A model generated the notes under the pieces. That model was not told the origin of the DNA. It worked only from the letters and a program-made list of their open reading frames with translations, and ran no database searches. This document shows positions 1 to 9,663 of a DNA stretch of 64,000 bases, in pieces. Both the position numbers and the translations under genes were made by a program. The DNA is from Arthrobacter sp. OVS8. Its GTDB lineage: Bacteria; Actinomycetota; Actinomycetes; Actinomycetales; Micrococcaceae. The stretch is taken from positions 2,542,001 through 2,606,000 of the forward strand of contig CP116670.1 of NCBI GenBank assembly GCA_028370155.1, read 5' to 3'. How positions within the stretch are numbered: the first letter of the stretch is position 1; every line of letters begins with the position of its first letter.

Positions 1-766
1 CCTCATCGACAGGCCGGAACTTGACGATGTCGCCAGGCTTGAAGAAGACCATGAAGTCCTTGAAGTCGGCCAGGGACTGCGCGGGGTCGAAGATCGGGGC
101 TGCCGCGATGCCGAACATCTGGTAGCCGCCGGCGCCGCGGACGGAGTAGATGCAGGCGAAGCAGCCGCCATGACCGACGGTGAGGAGGGTGTCCGTGCGC
201 GGGCTGAGGTACTTCGGCACCTCCAACTGCTGCTCGCGGGGCACCATCTGGAACATAAACGGCAGACCGGCAACAAACCCCACCATGGAAACCAGCCAGG
301 GGCTGCTGTGGTGGCGCTTGATGAACTCGGCGGCACCGGAAAGGTTATTGACCTCGGCCGCAAAGTCCAGGTCGGTCCCCTCGGGCCGCTGGTGCCCGCT
401 GCGGAAGCGGGCACCAGTTTCCCGCGTGTACGGATCGTCGTACCAGACCGGAACCTCGATCAGCCGCGTGTTCAGCACCGGGTGGGCGGTGTTGTCCACC
501 TCCACCTCGATCTCCCGTGTGGCTGCTTCCAGCTCCGCGGCGTCCAGTACATCGGGGTCGAAACGGACCAGCAGGGACGCGTTGGCGGGGCAGATTTCGG
601 TCACGCCGGGCAGCGCCCGGTCGCCGAGCCTGGTGGCCATCGAGTTGGATTTGAAGTTCGCGGCCAGGCTCATCGCCTCCGAGATTTCGACGAAAAAGAA
701 CTCGTCGCCGCCCCAGGTGTAGCGGGCCGTCCCTTTGAGTGAGCCGGCGCTGAGGGTATCGCTCAT
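1..766 (-). CDS. pxpB: 5-oxoprolinase subunit B / KipI-like carboxyltransferase-domain protein (partial)
   Basis: The leftward frame is open from ATG at 766 to the window edge, so the C-terminal end is missing. The translation starts [20 protein letters not shown] and later has the AHS1-domain stretch GHGGCFACIYSVRGAGGYQMFG, the conserved core of PxpB/KipI (allophanate hydrolase subunit 1-like) proteins. In the family, PxpB with PxpC and PxpA opens 5-oxoproline to glutamate using ATP. The start overlaps the stop of the upstream biotin carboxylase gene by four bases (ATGA), so the two are translationally coupled. A pxpC gene would be expected just beyond the left edge, which cannot be seen. 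No frame break is visible in this part. Confidence 0.85.
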   Translation of the reverse strand, partial: MSDTLSAGSLKGTARYTWGGDEFFFVEISEAMSLAANFKSNSMATRLGDRALPGVTEICPANASLLVRFDPDVLDAAELEAATREIEVEVDNTAHPVLNTRLIEVPVWYDDPYTRETGARFRSGHQRPEGTDLDFAAEVNNLSGAAEFIKRHHSSPWLVSMVGFVAGLPFMFQMVPREQQLEVPKYLSPRTDTLLTVGHGGCFACIYSVRGAGGYQMFGIAAAPIFDPAQSLADFKDFMVFFKPGDIVKFRPVDE

Positions 767-2113
767 GACAGGTCCCCCAGGATCTCCGGGCAGGTTTCGA
801 TGAACTTGGTGTGGTGCTCCACGGACTTCAGTTCCGGCCGGTGCAGCACGGCGCTCAGCAGCGGAATGGTTGTTGACACACCCTCGATGGTGATTTCGTC
901 GAGGGCGCGGATGGACCGGCCGATGGCCTCCTCCCGGGTTTCGTCCCAGACGATGATTTTCGCCAGCAGCGAGTCGTAGAAGGGCATGACCGAGGAGCCG
1001 GCGACGAATCCGGAGTCGATGCGGACCCGGGACCGCCCGGCCAGTCCAGGCGTTCCAGCAGCCCCGGACTGGGCATGAATCCCTTGGACGGGTCTTCGGC
1101 GTTGAGCCGGAATTCGAACGCATGCCCGCGGAAGACGACTTCGTCCTGGCTCATCCGCAGCGGCTCCCCGGCCGCAATCAGCAGCTGTTCCCGGACCAGG
1201 TCAAGGCCCGTGACCATTTCGGTGACGGGGTGCTCCACCTGGAGACGGGTGTTCATTTCGATAAAGGAGACTTCATGGTTGACGGCGTCGTACAGGAATT
1301 CGACCGTTCCCAGGCCCTTGTAGTGGCACTGCCGTGCTAGCTCCACCGAGGACTCCAGCATGTGCTGGCGGACGGCGTCGGGCAGGTCGGGGCGGGGGCT
1401 TCCTCCAGGATTTTCTGCTGCCGCCGCTGCATGGAGCAGTCCCTGTCCCCAAGATGGACCACGTTGGTGCCGTCGCCCAGGACTTGAACCTCAACGTGGC
1501 GGGCGCGTTCCACGAACTTTTCCAGGTAGACGGCAGCGCTGCCGAACGCGGCAGCGGCTTCGGCCTGGGCCACCTCTACGGTCGAGGCCAGATCCTCCGC
1601 ACGCGTCACCAGCCGGATTCCGCGTCCGCCGCCGCCCGCGGCCGCCTTGACCACCAGGGGAAGCCGATCTCGGCTGCGATCTCCAGCAGGGCGTCGCCGG
1701 TGGGGGCCTCTCCGTGGGTTCCGCGGAGGGTGGGAACGCCCGCCGCTTCGGCGGCCTTCCTGGCCTGCGCCTTGTCCCCCATAAGCTCGATGGCTTCCGG
1801 GGACGGGCCCACCCAGATGAGTCCCGCGTCAATGACCGCCCGGGCAAACGCGGCGTTCTCGGACAGGAACCCGTAGCCGGGGTGCACGGCGTCGCAGCCG
1901 AAGTCGGCTGCCGCTTTGAGGACGGCACTGTGGTCCAGATAGCTTTGGCTGGCGGGGGCGGGGCCAATGACCGCGTATTCGTCCGCCAGGCGCGCCGCCA
2001 GCCCGTCGACGTCGGGCTCGCTGGCCACCACTACCGTGTGGATCCCCAGTTCGCGGGCTGTGCGGATAATCCGTACTGCGATCTCCCCGGTTGGCGATGA
2101 GCAGTTTCTTCAT
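763..2113 (-). CDS. accC: biotin carboxylase (AccC-type), frame broken four times
   Basis: ATP-dependent carboxylation of a biotin carrier protein. Conceptual repair gives about 450 residues, normal for a stand-alone biotin carboxylase: N-terminal [25 protein letters not shown], the glycine-rich ATP loop [19 protein letters not shown], and the catalytic [14 protein letters not shown]. The frame breaks near 2090 (one extra G), 1665 (missing C), 1400 (missing C) and 1045 (missing G). All four lie in homopolymer runs, and together they account for the length being one base over a multiple of three. The start overlaps the stop of the carrier-protein gene (ATGA), and the stop overlaps the start of pxpB. 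Because it sits between pxp genes, its likely partner is the local BCCP and a lactam-like substrate, not fatty-acid synthesis; that role is inferred. Confidence 0.88.
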
Positions 2114-2355
2114 GGTTTTTCCTCTATTACTGCAATCACGTCGCCCGGATTGACGGTGCCTGAATCCGACACCTCAAACTTGACCAGGTTCCCGGACACT
2201 TCGGTCTTGACCTCGCTGAACTGCTTCATGATTTCGACGACGCCGATTGTCTGGCCCGCCTCGACGTGGTCGCCTTCCTGCACATAGGGATCCTTGTCCG
2301 GGCCGGGCTTGCGGTAAAACACTCCGGGAAGCGGCGAGGTGACTTGGTGTGACAT
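2110..2355 (-). CDS. biotin carboxyl carrier protein (short biotinyl domain)
   Basis: An intact 81-residue protein that is essentially one biotinyl/lipoyl domain. The biotin-attachment lysine lies in VVEIMKQFSEV (about residues 40-50), where classical BCCPs have EAMKM. EIMKQF is typical of the short carrier proteins found with pxp/kip clusters. It lacks the Ala/Pro-rich N-terminal arm of fatty-acid-synthesis AccB, which supports a dedicated carrier. It is followed with a 4-base overlap by the biotin carboxylase gene. It should need a biotin ligase encoded elsewhere. Confidence 0.88.
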   Translation of the reverse strand: MSHQVTSPLPGVFYRKPGPDKDPYVQEGDHVEAGQTIGVVEIMKQFSEVKTEVSGNLVKFEVSDSGTVNPGDVIAVIEEKP

Positions 2356-2405
2356 GGTGTGCCTTTCAGTTGAGGTGTTGTGGGCAGTACATGACAGGTC
2401 ATTGG

Positions 2406-3185
2406 CTACCGTCCGCCCAGGGCTGCCCGCACGGCCTGCGCCACGGCCGGCGAATTGGCGGCATCGGAGTGGACGCAGATGCTGGTGAAGTCGATATGGA
2501 CGGTTGAGCCGTCGGAGGTTTCCACGAGCCCGTCGTCGAGGACCCTGCGGACGCGCTCGGCAGCCTTGGCGGGGTCCGTGGCCTCGGGCCGGCGCTGGAT
2601 GATCAATTGGCCGGCGGGGTTGTAGTTCAGGTCCACGTAGAGTTCGCTGACGAACGGCACTCCCATTTCGGCGCAGACGCTTTCGTGCGCTGTTCCGGCG
2701 AGCCCGAACATCGGAACGCCGTACAGCGCGGCGACCTTCGCGGCGGACCGCATCAGTTCGGGATCCCGTGAGAGCATCCCGTAAAGGGAGCCGTGCGGTT
2801 TGATGTGGTTGAGTTCCAGTCCGGCCTTCTTCAGGAAGCCCACCAGTGCTCCCGTCTGGTACAGGATGATGGACTCCACTTCGGCCGGGGTCAGTTTCAT
2901 TTCGCGGCGCCCGAATCCGGTCAGGTCCGGCAGGCCCGGGTGCGCGCCGATCCGTACGCCGTGCTCTTTGGCTGCGGCCACGGTTTCTTCCATGGTGTCC
3001 GGGTCGCCGGCATGGAAACCGCAGGCCACGTTGGCCACATCGATGATTTCCATCAGCGCCAGATCGTTGCCGAAGCTGTGCAGCCCGAACGCTTCGCCCA
3101 TGTCCGAATTGATCTCGATGCTATTTTTCCCGGCGATATTCTCTCCGGCGGCAGCTGTGACATTGCCCACATTAACATTGTTCAT
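2406..3185 (-). CDS. pxpA: LamB/YcsF family protein, 5-oxoprolinase subunit A
   Basis: Intact, 259 residues. After a variable lead of about 22 residues comes the family opening IEINSDMGEAFG, then ANVACGFHAGDP and GAHPGLPDLTGFGRR, all hallmarks of LamB/YcsF (PxpA). PxpA is a TIM-barrel-like subunit that acts with PxpB and PxpC in ATP-dependent 5-oxoproline hydrolysis. It is the first gene of the leftward operon, 50 bases ahead of the carrier-protein gene, and diverges from the PucR regulator. The extra N-terminal residues suggest the true start could be an internal codon nearer the conserved motif. Confidence 0.9.
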   Translation of the reverse strand: MNNVNVGNVTAAAGENIAGKNSIEINSDMGEAFGLHSFGNDLALMEIIDVANVACGFHAGDPDTMEETVAAAKEHGVRIGAHPGLPDLTGFGRREMKLTPAEVESIILYQTGALVGFLKKAGLELNHIKPHGSLYGMLSRDPELMRSAAKVAALYGVPMFGLAGTAHESVCAEMGVPFVSELYVDLNYNPAGQLIIQRRPEATDPAKAAERVRRVLDDGLVETSDGSTVHIDFTSICVHSDAANSPAVAQAVRAALGGR

Positions 3186-3219
3186 GCGTTCAACATTAGG
3201 GACTGCCCCACCCCTTACA

Positions 3220-3268
3220 TAGTGGGCAAATGTCCACTAACTTTGACAGCAGATGTGCAGCCTGCACA
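3220..3268. promoter_or_regulatory. divergent operator region between pxpA and pucR
   Basis: Two symmetric sites lie in the 120-base divergent spacer. TAGTGG and CCACTA (3220-3225 and 3234-3239) form an inverted repeat with an 8-base spacer. TGTGCAGCCTGCACA (3254-3268) is a perfect 15-base palindrome. They are good candidates for binding by the adjacent PucR regulator, controlling both directions; this is inferred from position and symmetry. Confidence 0.5.
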
Positions 3269-3305
3269 CCACATTTTCGGAGGGCAGCGGCGCCCGGGAG
3301 GCATC

Positions 3306-4794
3306 ATGAGAGTCTCGGATCTGCTGGCGGAGGACTCGCTGCAACTCAGGTTGCATACGCCGTCCACGGCGAAGCGCCTGGCGACGTCCATCAGCTACAC
3401 CGCCCCGGCGGAGTTCCTTGATCCCACCCCGTTCCTGGGTGCCAACTGCCTGCTGATCACCCACGGGATCGGTTTCAACTTCTTTGACCAACGGACGTGG
3501 GACGCCTATGTCGAACGGCTGGCAGGCGTCCCTGTTTGCGCCATTGCCTTCGTCACGGGAGTGGCGCACCGGCTGATACCCACGCCGCTGGTGGAGGCTG
3601 CGAAGGCCCACGGGATTCCCCTGTTGGAGGTTCCCAGTGTTGTTCCCGCCCTGCAGCTGCAGCGCTTCGTCACAAGTGTTCTCGAGGCCGAGCGGTTCGC
3701 CCTGACCCGTCAATCCTGGGAGCTGGCCGACCTGTGTGCGAAAGCGGCGCGGTCCGGCGGATCACTCCGGGCCGTCCTGGCGGAAGTAGCCGCCGCGGCG
3801 GAGGGCCAGTGCGCCGTCTTTGACACCACCGGGGCCCTGATCAGCTGCTGGCGGCCAGCTCACGCTGGTCGGCGGAGGACCTCCGTCTTGATGCACGGGG
3901 AACCTCCGCGGCCAGCTTCGCGCTGCCCACCGGCGGCACGGAGCATTTCCAGCTGGTGGTCCGGGGCGGGACCACCGGGGAGCCGCTCGCCACCCTCATC
4001 GGGCCGGCGTCGTCCATTCTCGCCATGCAGCTCAATAGTGCGTTCAAAGCCAGCGCCCCGCACCAGGCCAAGCTGGAGCGGCTGATGCAACAGTTGGAGG
4101 ACTGGCAGGGTGTGGCCCTGAAGGAGCTGACCCGGACTTTCCGCACCACCGGCCTGGACCCGCACGCCCCCACCTTCCTGGTGGTGGCCGAGCCGGACAA
4201 GGCCCAGCTGCCGCATGCCTGGCGGATCCGGCTGGCCGTACAGGAGCACCTGAACAACGCCCACGTCTTCACGTACCGAGGCTCGTTCTACGCCCTCGCG
4301 CAGGCCCGGACGGACACCGCCGCGGACTGGGACGCCATTCCGGACCGGCTGCTGGCCTCTCTCCGGCAGGTGGTGCCCGGGCTGTCCCTCGTCATCAAGG
4401 GGCCCTTGGGCAGCGTGGATGAGCTGCGGCTCGGCCTCGCCCATGCGCAGCGGCTGGTCCGGCAGGTCAGGGTCCCGCCGTCGCCGCGCCGATGAGCATC
4501 GAGTCCCTGGTGCTGGCCACCGCGGGCGGCGGCGCCCACGCCGCAGCGGAGAATCTGCTCGCGCCGCTCCGCAACTACGACCAGGCGAACAACGGCCGGC
4601 TGATGCCGACACTACGGGCCTACCTTGATCACGACGCCCAGCCGTCCAGGGTCTGCCAGTCGCTGTACATCCACCGGAATACTCTGAGCAAGCGGCTGGC
4701 GCTGATGTCGCGGCTGCTGAACGTCCGCCTGGACACCCTGGATGGGCTGACCACGTGCATGCTGGCCGTCCGGATCACCGACGACGAGCCCTGA
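3306..4794 (+). CDS. PucR family transcriptional regulator, frame broken twice
   Basis: The N-terminal half (about residues 1-180) is the PucR-type sensory domain (MRVSDLLAEDSLQLRLHTP). The middle is a GGDEF-like CdaR-type domain, and the C-terminus is the PucR helix-turn-helix (SRVCQSLYIHRNTLSKRLAL). The repaired length is 496 residues. The frame breaks near 3840 and 4475, each explained by one missing base in a C or G run. ATG 3306 is chosen because GGGAGG precedes it by five bases. The gene diverges from the pxp operon, the usual arrangement for a local activator or repressor responding to the pathway substrate. An alternative reading as CdaR-like is possible but the PucR N-domain argues against it. 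Confidence 0.85.
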
Positions 4795-4803
4795 TCCCGG
4801 GCG

Positions 4804-5592
4804 CTACTTGGGGCGGCGGGGCGGTCCGGCCACGAGCCGGTCCGGGAGGATCCGGGCGGCCGCGGTCAGCACCTTGTAGCGTTTGGTCGGGACGGAGACA
4901 GCCTTGCCCCGTTCGTTGTCAGCGAGGCCCTCCCGCACCACCCGTTCGGTCTGCAGCCACAGCCAGCGCGGCACCACGGTGGTGTCCATGCCCATCCGGT
5001 CGTGGAACTCGGTGTGGGTGAAGCCGGGGCAGACCGCGGTCACGTGCACACCCTGCCGGGAGTAGGTGAGGTTGGCCCAGCGGCAAAAGCTGACAAGCCA
5101 CGCTTTGGCCGCCGAATAGCTTCCCCGGGGAAGGAATGCGGCCACGCTGGCGACGTTGATGATCCGGCCGGAATGCCGGTTGAGCATGCCCTGCAGTGCG
5201 GCGTGGGTCAGTTGCATGGCGGTCTCGACGTGCAGCTTGAGGTGTCTGGTCTCCTCCGCGACGTCGTTCTCCTCGAAAGAACGCAGCAGGCCGGTCCCGG
5301 CATTGTTGACCAGGATTTCCACCGGACGCGCCGGATCCGTGAGGCGGGCGACGACGGTTGCCACGCCGGCGTCGTCCGTCAAATCAGCGGAGATCACCTC
5401 TGCGCGGATGCCGTACCGCTTCCCCAGCTCCTCCGCCTTGGTTTGCAGCCGGGAGGCGTCCCGGGCCACCAGCACCACGTTATGCCCCTGTTCGGCGAGC
5501 TGGCGGGCGAATTCCGCGCCGATTCCAGCGGTTGCTCCGGTAATCAGAGCGGTGGTGTCAGCCGGTGCCGCGGCAGGCGAAGGTGCAGTCAT
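4804..5592 (-). CDS. SDR family NAD(P)-dependent oxidoreductase
   Basis: Intact, 262 residues, classical short-chain dehydrogenase. It has the Rossmann motif TGATAGIG (residues 18-25), NNAG near residue 97, a catalytic serine in NVASVAAF, and the YSAAK pair near residue 158. The C-terminal extension with PKRYKVL-like residues resembles the YqjQ/DltE-like group. The substrate cannot be told from sequence. It is convergent with the PucR gene (9-base gap) and lies 26 bases after the STAS-like gene on the same strand, so the two may be cotranscribed. Confidence 0.88.
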   Translation of the reverse strand: MTAPSPAAAPADTTALITGATAGIGAEFARQLAEQGHNVVLVARDASRLQTKAEELGKRYGIRAEVISADLTDDAGVATVVARLTDPARPVEILVNNAGTGLLRSFEENDVAEETRHLKLHVETAMQLTHAALQGMLNRHSGRIINVASVAAFLPRGSYSAAKAWLVSFCRWANLTYSRQGVHVTAVCPGFTHTEFHDRMGMDTTVVPRWLWLQTERVVREGLADNERGKAVSVPTKRYKVLTAAARILPDRLVAGPPRRPK

Positions 5593-5618
5593 GGCGACAG
5601 CCTAATACGCGGGAGGTC

Positions 5619-6451
5619 TCAGGCAAGGGCCGGACCGGCAGCCAGTTCGCCCTCCGCGGGATCGCTCCCGCCGCCCAGGTGCCGGTTCTGCAGCTCTTCG
5701 GTGGCCAGCTCGTACCAGGTGTGCGCACCAAAAGACGGGCTGCTGGTGTCGAGGTGCCGGTAGAGGGCATCGGCCAGTTGGCCCAGTGCCACGTCGGACA
5801 GCGCCCGGACGGTCGCGGCGGGGTCGAGGGTCCCTTCGAAGTATTCGGAGAGCGCCAGGCCGTTGATGGTGTTGACCTCGTCAGGGATCGGGCTGCAGGC
5901 CTCGTCCAGCCCGGGATCCAGCGCCCCTCCCGCGGGAAGGCCTGCGGGAGAACCTGCTGGGAATCCCGAAGACAGGTCCGGGGAGACGCCCTCGCCACCG
6001 ACGGCCAGGGGCATAGCGCCGGCATCGGGCAGCGGGGCCGCGGCGAGCTCCCCTCGAGGCCGGCGAGGACTTCACCGTCGGAGCCGACGTGCATCAGGCA
6101 GATCGGCAGATCCGCAGGTTCCGCCAGAGTGATGCGGAAAGGCAATTTTCCGGCAGCAGCCCCGTCAGGCGACCCTGCGTCCGTCCCGGGCGCAGCCGCG
6201 CTGGCGTCGGCGATGGACCTCAGCTGCAGGAGGATCTCGGGGTCGAGGTGGGACGAGCCATGAAGGTCAATGATGACGTCAGAACCTGCACCCAGTCGGC
6301 CCGCCCGCCGCATGATGTGCAGCAGTGCGGGGAAATCTGATTGGGTGAGGCAGCCGGTGACCTCAAGGGTCACGTGTCCGGGATCGACATCCACACGGAC
6401 AAGCACACGCAGTTTATGGTTCACGGGGTTCTCCAAAAGGGACACGTCCAA
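5619..6451 (-). CDS. hypothetical protein with STAS-like N-terminus, one frame break
   Basis: After repair of one missing G near 6055 (restoring GELAAAPLPDAG) the protein is 277 residues. Residues 1-85 alternate beta strands and helices (VRVDVDPGHVTLEVTGCL, then VIIDLHGSSHLDPEILLQL), which resembles a STAS/anti-sigma-antagonist fold. The middle is low-complexity Pro/Gly/Ala. The C-terminal third (EVNTINGLALSEYFEGTLDP to the end) is hydrophilic and not recognised. No serine is confidently placed at a SpoIIAA phosphorylation position, so a partner-switching role is only a guess. Confidence 0.6.
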
Positions 6452-6479
6452 GAGCCAACTGCATAACTCTGCTAAAACT

Positions 6480-6884
6480 TTACGGCGTTGTTGCTCCGGT
6501 CACAAGCAGAGAGCGGCCTGCCGGGGCTGCCGGGGCGGTGTCAGGCGCCGGCCGGGGCTGCTCGGGCCAGTCGATGTATTGGTTGTACGCGTCGTGCTTG
6601 CGCAGGTACCGGTACATAAAAGGGCAGTTGGGAATGATCCGCTTGCCGGCTGCCACCACGTCGTCCAAAGCGAAGTGGGCCAGCACTTTGGCGAGTCCCT
6701 GGCCCTGGAATTTCTCCTCCGTGTCGGTGTGGATGAAGTCCACATGCCCCGGCTCGTCGATGAAGCGGATCTGGACGGCCAACTGGCCGCCGACGTGGAG
6801 CTCATAGTGGTGCAGCTCATCATTCCGGGTGGTGGATACGTTCGGACTGAACGTGTCTTCCGTGGCTGCCGAGTTCTCCGTCAT
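6480..6884 (-). CDS. GNAT-type N-acetyltransferase (YjdJ/NATD1-like)
   Basis: Intact, 134 residues. The central stretch HVDFIHTDTEEKFQGQGLAK has the G-x-G-x-A acetyl-CoA loop of the small YjdJ-type GNAT domain, followed by CPFMYRYLRKH, typical of this subgroup. The C-terminal 30 residues are Ala/Pro rich and probably disordered. The target is unknown. Its ATG overlaps by four bases (ATGA) the stop of the upstream acyltransferase gene once that gene's frame is repaired, so they form a coupled pair. Confidence 0.82.
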   Translation of the reverse strand: MTENSAATEDTFSPNVSTTRNDELHHYELHVGGQLAVQIRFIDEPGHVDFIHTDTEEKFQGQGLAKVLAHFALDDVVAAGKRIIPNCPFMYRYLRKHDAYNQYIDWPEQPRPAPDTAPAAPAGRSLLVTGATTP

Positions 6885-8216
6885 GGTTCGACATTGGCAC
6901 TTAATGGCGGGTGTGGCAATGGCGGGTCAGATCCCCCGATGCCCGGATCGGACACGAGCCGGGCCGGAATCCGGCCCAGCAGCAGGACGGCGAGCGCGAA
7001 GCACGCCGCTCCCCGCCGAGCAGTCCGAGCGTCAGTCCGTTGAGCGCTGCGTCGGCCACCGGCACAAAGACGACGACGGCGGCCGTCACCACGGCGGCCG
7101 CCGGGCGGGACCGGGCGGCGACGGCCGACGTCGGGCGTTCCTCGAGCCGGCCGAAGAGCGCCAGCACCGGCAGCAGCAGCCCGATCACGGCCAGCAGCAC
7201 AAGCGGCGGCCCCACCACCAGGCGGCGGTTCCGCCCGCCGGCTGCGGGAAGTCGGTCAGCAGCAGGAACCCGGACAGCGCCGCAAGCACGGGCAGGTGCC
7301 AGAGGTAGACGGTCATGGACCTCCGTCCGGCCAGCCCGATGAACCGCCGCACCGGCACCATCGACGCGATTCTGGACAGCACCGGCCGGAAGAGCTGCAG
7401 GGCGGCGGCCTGCGAGCACCCGAGGAGCAGCAGGGTGAGGTTGGGCGGGTTGAGGTTCACCAGCATGTTCCCGGAGTACAGCCCCAGCCACACGAGGAGC
7501 CCCAGGAGCAGGTTGCTTGCCAGGATGATGCCCGCCAGCGCCGCGCGGCCGAGAGCCAGCGGGCCCCGGTCGGCGAGGAAGAATCCGAGCTGCTGCACGG
7601 CGCACCAGACGAAGACCATGTTGAGGTAGGCCAGCGTCGGCATCATCCCCCGCAGGCAGTCCACCGCCACCACCAGCGCGGTGAGTGCCACCAGGGTCAG
7701 CCAGGGCGCCCGGGCGTGCAGGCGGGCCAGGAGCGGGAGGTTCAGCTGCGCGGCGAGGTAGGCGGCGAGGAACCACAGCGGCATGCCTGCTCCAGCCACC
7801 AGGAGCTGGACGACCTGCGGGTCCACCCCGGCCAGCCGCGCCACCCAGAGCCCGGTGAACATGATGGCAAGCAGCACGGCGGCGGGGCGGATGAGCCGCA
7901 GCATCCGCGCCTGCATAAAGTCAAAGGTGTTGCCGCCCCGGGCCCGGAGGCGGCGCCAGGACTGCAGGCCGGTGATGCCCCCGACAACGAAGAAGAGCGG
8001 CATGACCTGCAGGACCCAGACCACGGGTTCGAACCAGCGCTGGTTGCCGAGGGTGTTGTCGGAGGTTACGGTGCCGTCAGGATGCAGCACGGGACTCACC
8101 ATCATGGTGTGCGACACCACCACGAGGGCAAGACAGAAAAACCTGGCGAGGTCGATCACCAGGTCGCGGTCGGGCCGTACCGCCCGTCCGCTCGCTGCCC
8201 GCTGCCGTGGAACCAT
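6881..8216 (-). CDS. acyltransferase family 3 membrane protein, two frame breaks
   Basis: Repaired length is 445 residues with about ten hydrophobic segments. The start MVPRQRAASGRAVRPDRDLVIDLARFFCLALVVVSHTMMV carries the early histidine of acyltransferase-3 (OafA-like) enzymes, which O-acylate surface glycans or other envelope molecules. ATG 8216 follows AGGGG at good spacing; a longer open frame upstream lacks such a site. Breaks near 7205 and 7015 are each one missing base. Only after the second repair does the protein end PLPHPPLSANVEP at a TGA overlapping the next gene's ATG, an independent check on the repair. Confidence 0.78.
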
Positions 8217-8352
8217 TGAGCCCCTAAGGAACCTGCCAACGCCCCGCCAGGGCTGTTGGGCGCCAACGCCGCTCTGTTTGCCTCCATTGTCGGCCCTGCC
8301 GGCGCCCCAGGCCAGTACCGTTGGACCCGATTTCAGGGTCTGGACGTCGCGT

Positions 8353-8744
8353 TCAGACAGCCAGCAGCCCCACCACACCGAGTGCGACGGCGAGCAGCGG
8401 CGTCGCACCCTGCGTGGCGGCAGCACGGAGGTACTTGCGTCCGCTCATGGCGAGAACGATCGAGGCCAGGAGCATGGATCCGCAACTGCTGAAAACCAGA
8501 GTCCAACCGACCGCAGGGTGCCCGAGGGCGATGGCCCCGGTGCCGCCAGGGCGCCGGCGGCGAGAAAAAGATTGTAGAAACCCTGGTTGTAGGCCAGCGG
8601 CCGCGTGGTGTCGGCGTCCGCCTGCGAGGTAACGCCGAAGCGCTTCCACGTTGCCGGCTGCGTCCAGGTAATGGACTCCATGATGAAGATATACACGTGA
8701 AGCAGGGCCGCAAGCAGCGCAAAAACGAGGGAGGCCAGGATCAT
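8353..8744 (-). CDS. DUF1304 domain-containing membrane protein, one frame break
   Basis: Repaired length is 130 residues with four hydrophobic helices. The features YIFIMESITWTQPATWKRFG and AYNQGFYNLFLAAGA are diagnostic of the DUF1304 integral membrane family, whose function is unknown. One base is missing near 8540, between the second and third helices. ATG 8744 is preceded by AGGA at normal distance. The gene stands alone between the acyltransferase and the aldolase, both on the same strand. Confidence 0.82.
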
Positions 8745-8788
8745 GTTCCTGATCCTAGCCTCCCCGATTTCAGAGCAGTTGTGTTGAG

Positions 8789-9663
8789 TCAGCGCGAGAG
8801 GGTGGCCAGCGCCGTGGCCGCGAAAGTCCCGGCCGAGTTGTCCCATTCGGCCAGCAATCCCTGGAGGTTCTCGCCGTCCCTGCGGTGCATGCCCGTGCGT
8901 GCCTCAAGGGTTGCCAGGACGCCGGTGCGGAGCTCGGTGTTGAAGTTGACCTTGCCCACGTTCATGGCGGCGGCCTTGACCAGCTCGGCGGCGGGGATTC
9001 CGGAGGCGCCGTGCAGCACCAGCGGAATGCGGGTCCGCACTGCGATGTCCTGCAGCACATCCCACCGCAGCTCGGGTTCTCCCTGGTACCGGCCGTGAAC
9101 GTTGCCCACGGCCACGGCCAGCAACTGGGCCCCGGTGCGGGCCACGAAGTCCTCCACCTGAGCGGAGTCGGTGAGTCCGGCCGTGCCGCCGCCGGGGCGC
9201 TGCCTGCGGCGCCGGGACCGAAGGCCCGGTCCTCGTCGCCGGCGAGGCCGCCGAGTTCCGCTTCAATGACGGTCTCCGCTGAGCCGGAGCCGTCCAGCAT
9301 GGCGCGGGCGGCACGGACCAGTGCGATGTTGTCCTCATACTCCAGCGACGATCCGTCCACCAGGACAGAGTCGGCCCCGGCGGCAACGGCGTCGGCAATC
9401 ACCGCGAGATCGGAGGCATGGTCGAGCTGCACGGCGATGGGGACCGCGGCCGAGTCGGCGAGGCCGCGCAGCGCCGCGATCAGCCGCAGGCCCTTGGCGG
9501 TGGCCGCAGTGCTGGGCGAGACCAGCAGGATGGCGCCGCGTCCGCCGTCCTCCGCCGCTGCCACCACGGCGAGCGCCGTGGTGAAGTCGTAGCAGGTGAA
9601 GGCCGGAACGGCCGATCCCTGCTGGAGGGCTGAAACTACCAGCTGATCGAGACGGGCACGCAT
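8789..9663 (-). CDS. class II fructose-bisphosphate/tagatose-type aldolase, one frame break
   Basis: Repaired length is 291 residues. The family signatures are PAFTCYDFTTA, QLDHASDLAVI (zinc and substrate binding), AVGNVHGRYQGEP, PLVLHGASGIP and VGKVNFNTELR, as in GatY/KbaY-like class II zinc aldolases. One base is missing near 9195 in a G/C run, between EDRAFGPG and TAGLTDSAQVEDF. The start ATG overlaps the permease stop by one base (TGATG). In this cluster the likely job is retro-aldol cleavage or decarboxylation of the phosphorylated 3-oxo acid made by the dehydrogenase and kinase; that assignment is inferred. Confidence 0.85.
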
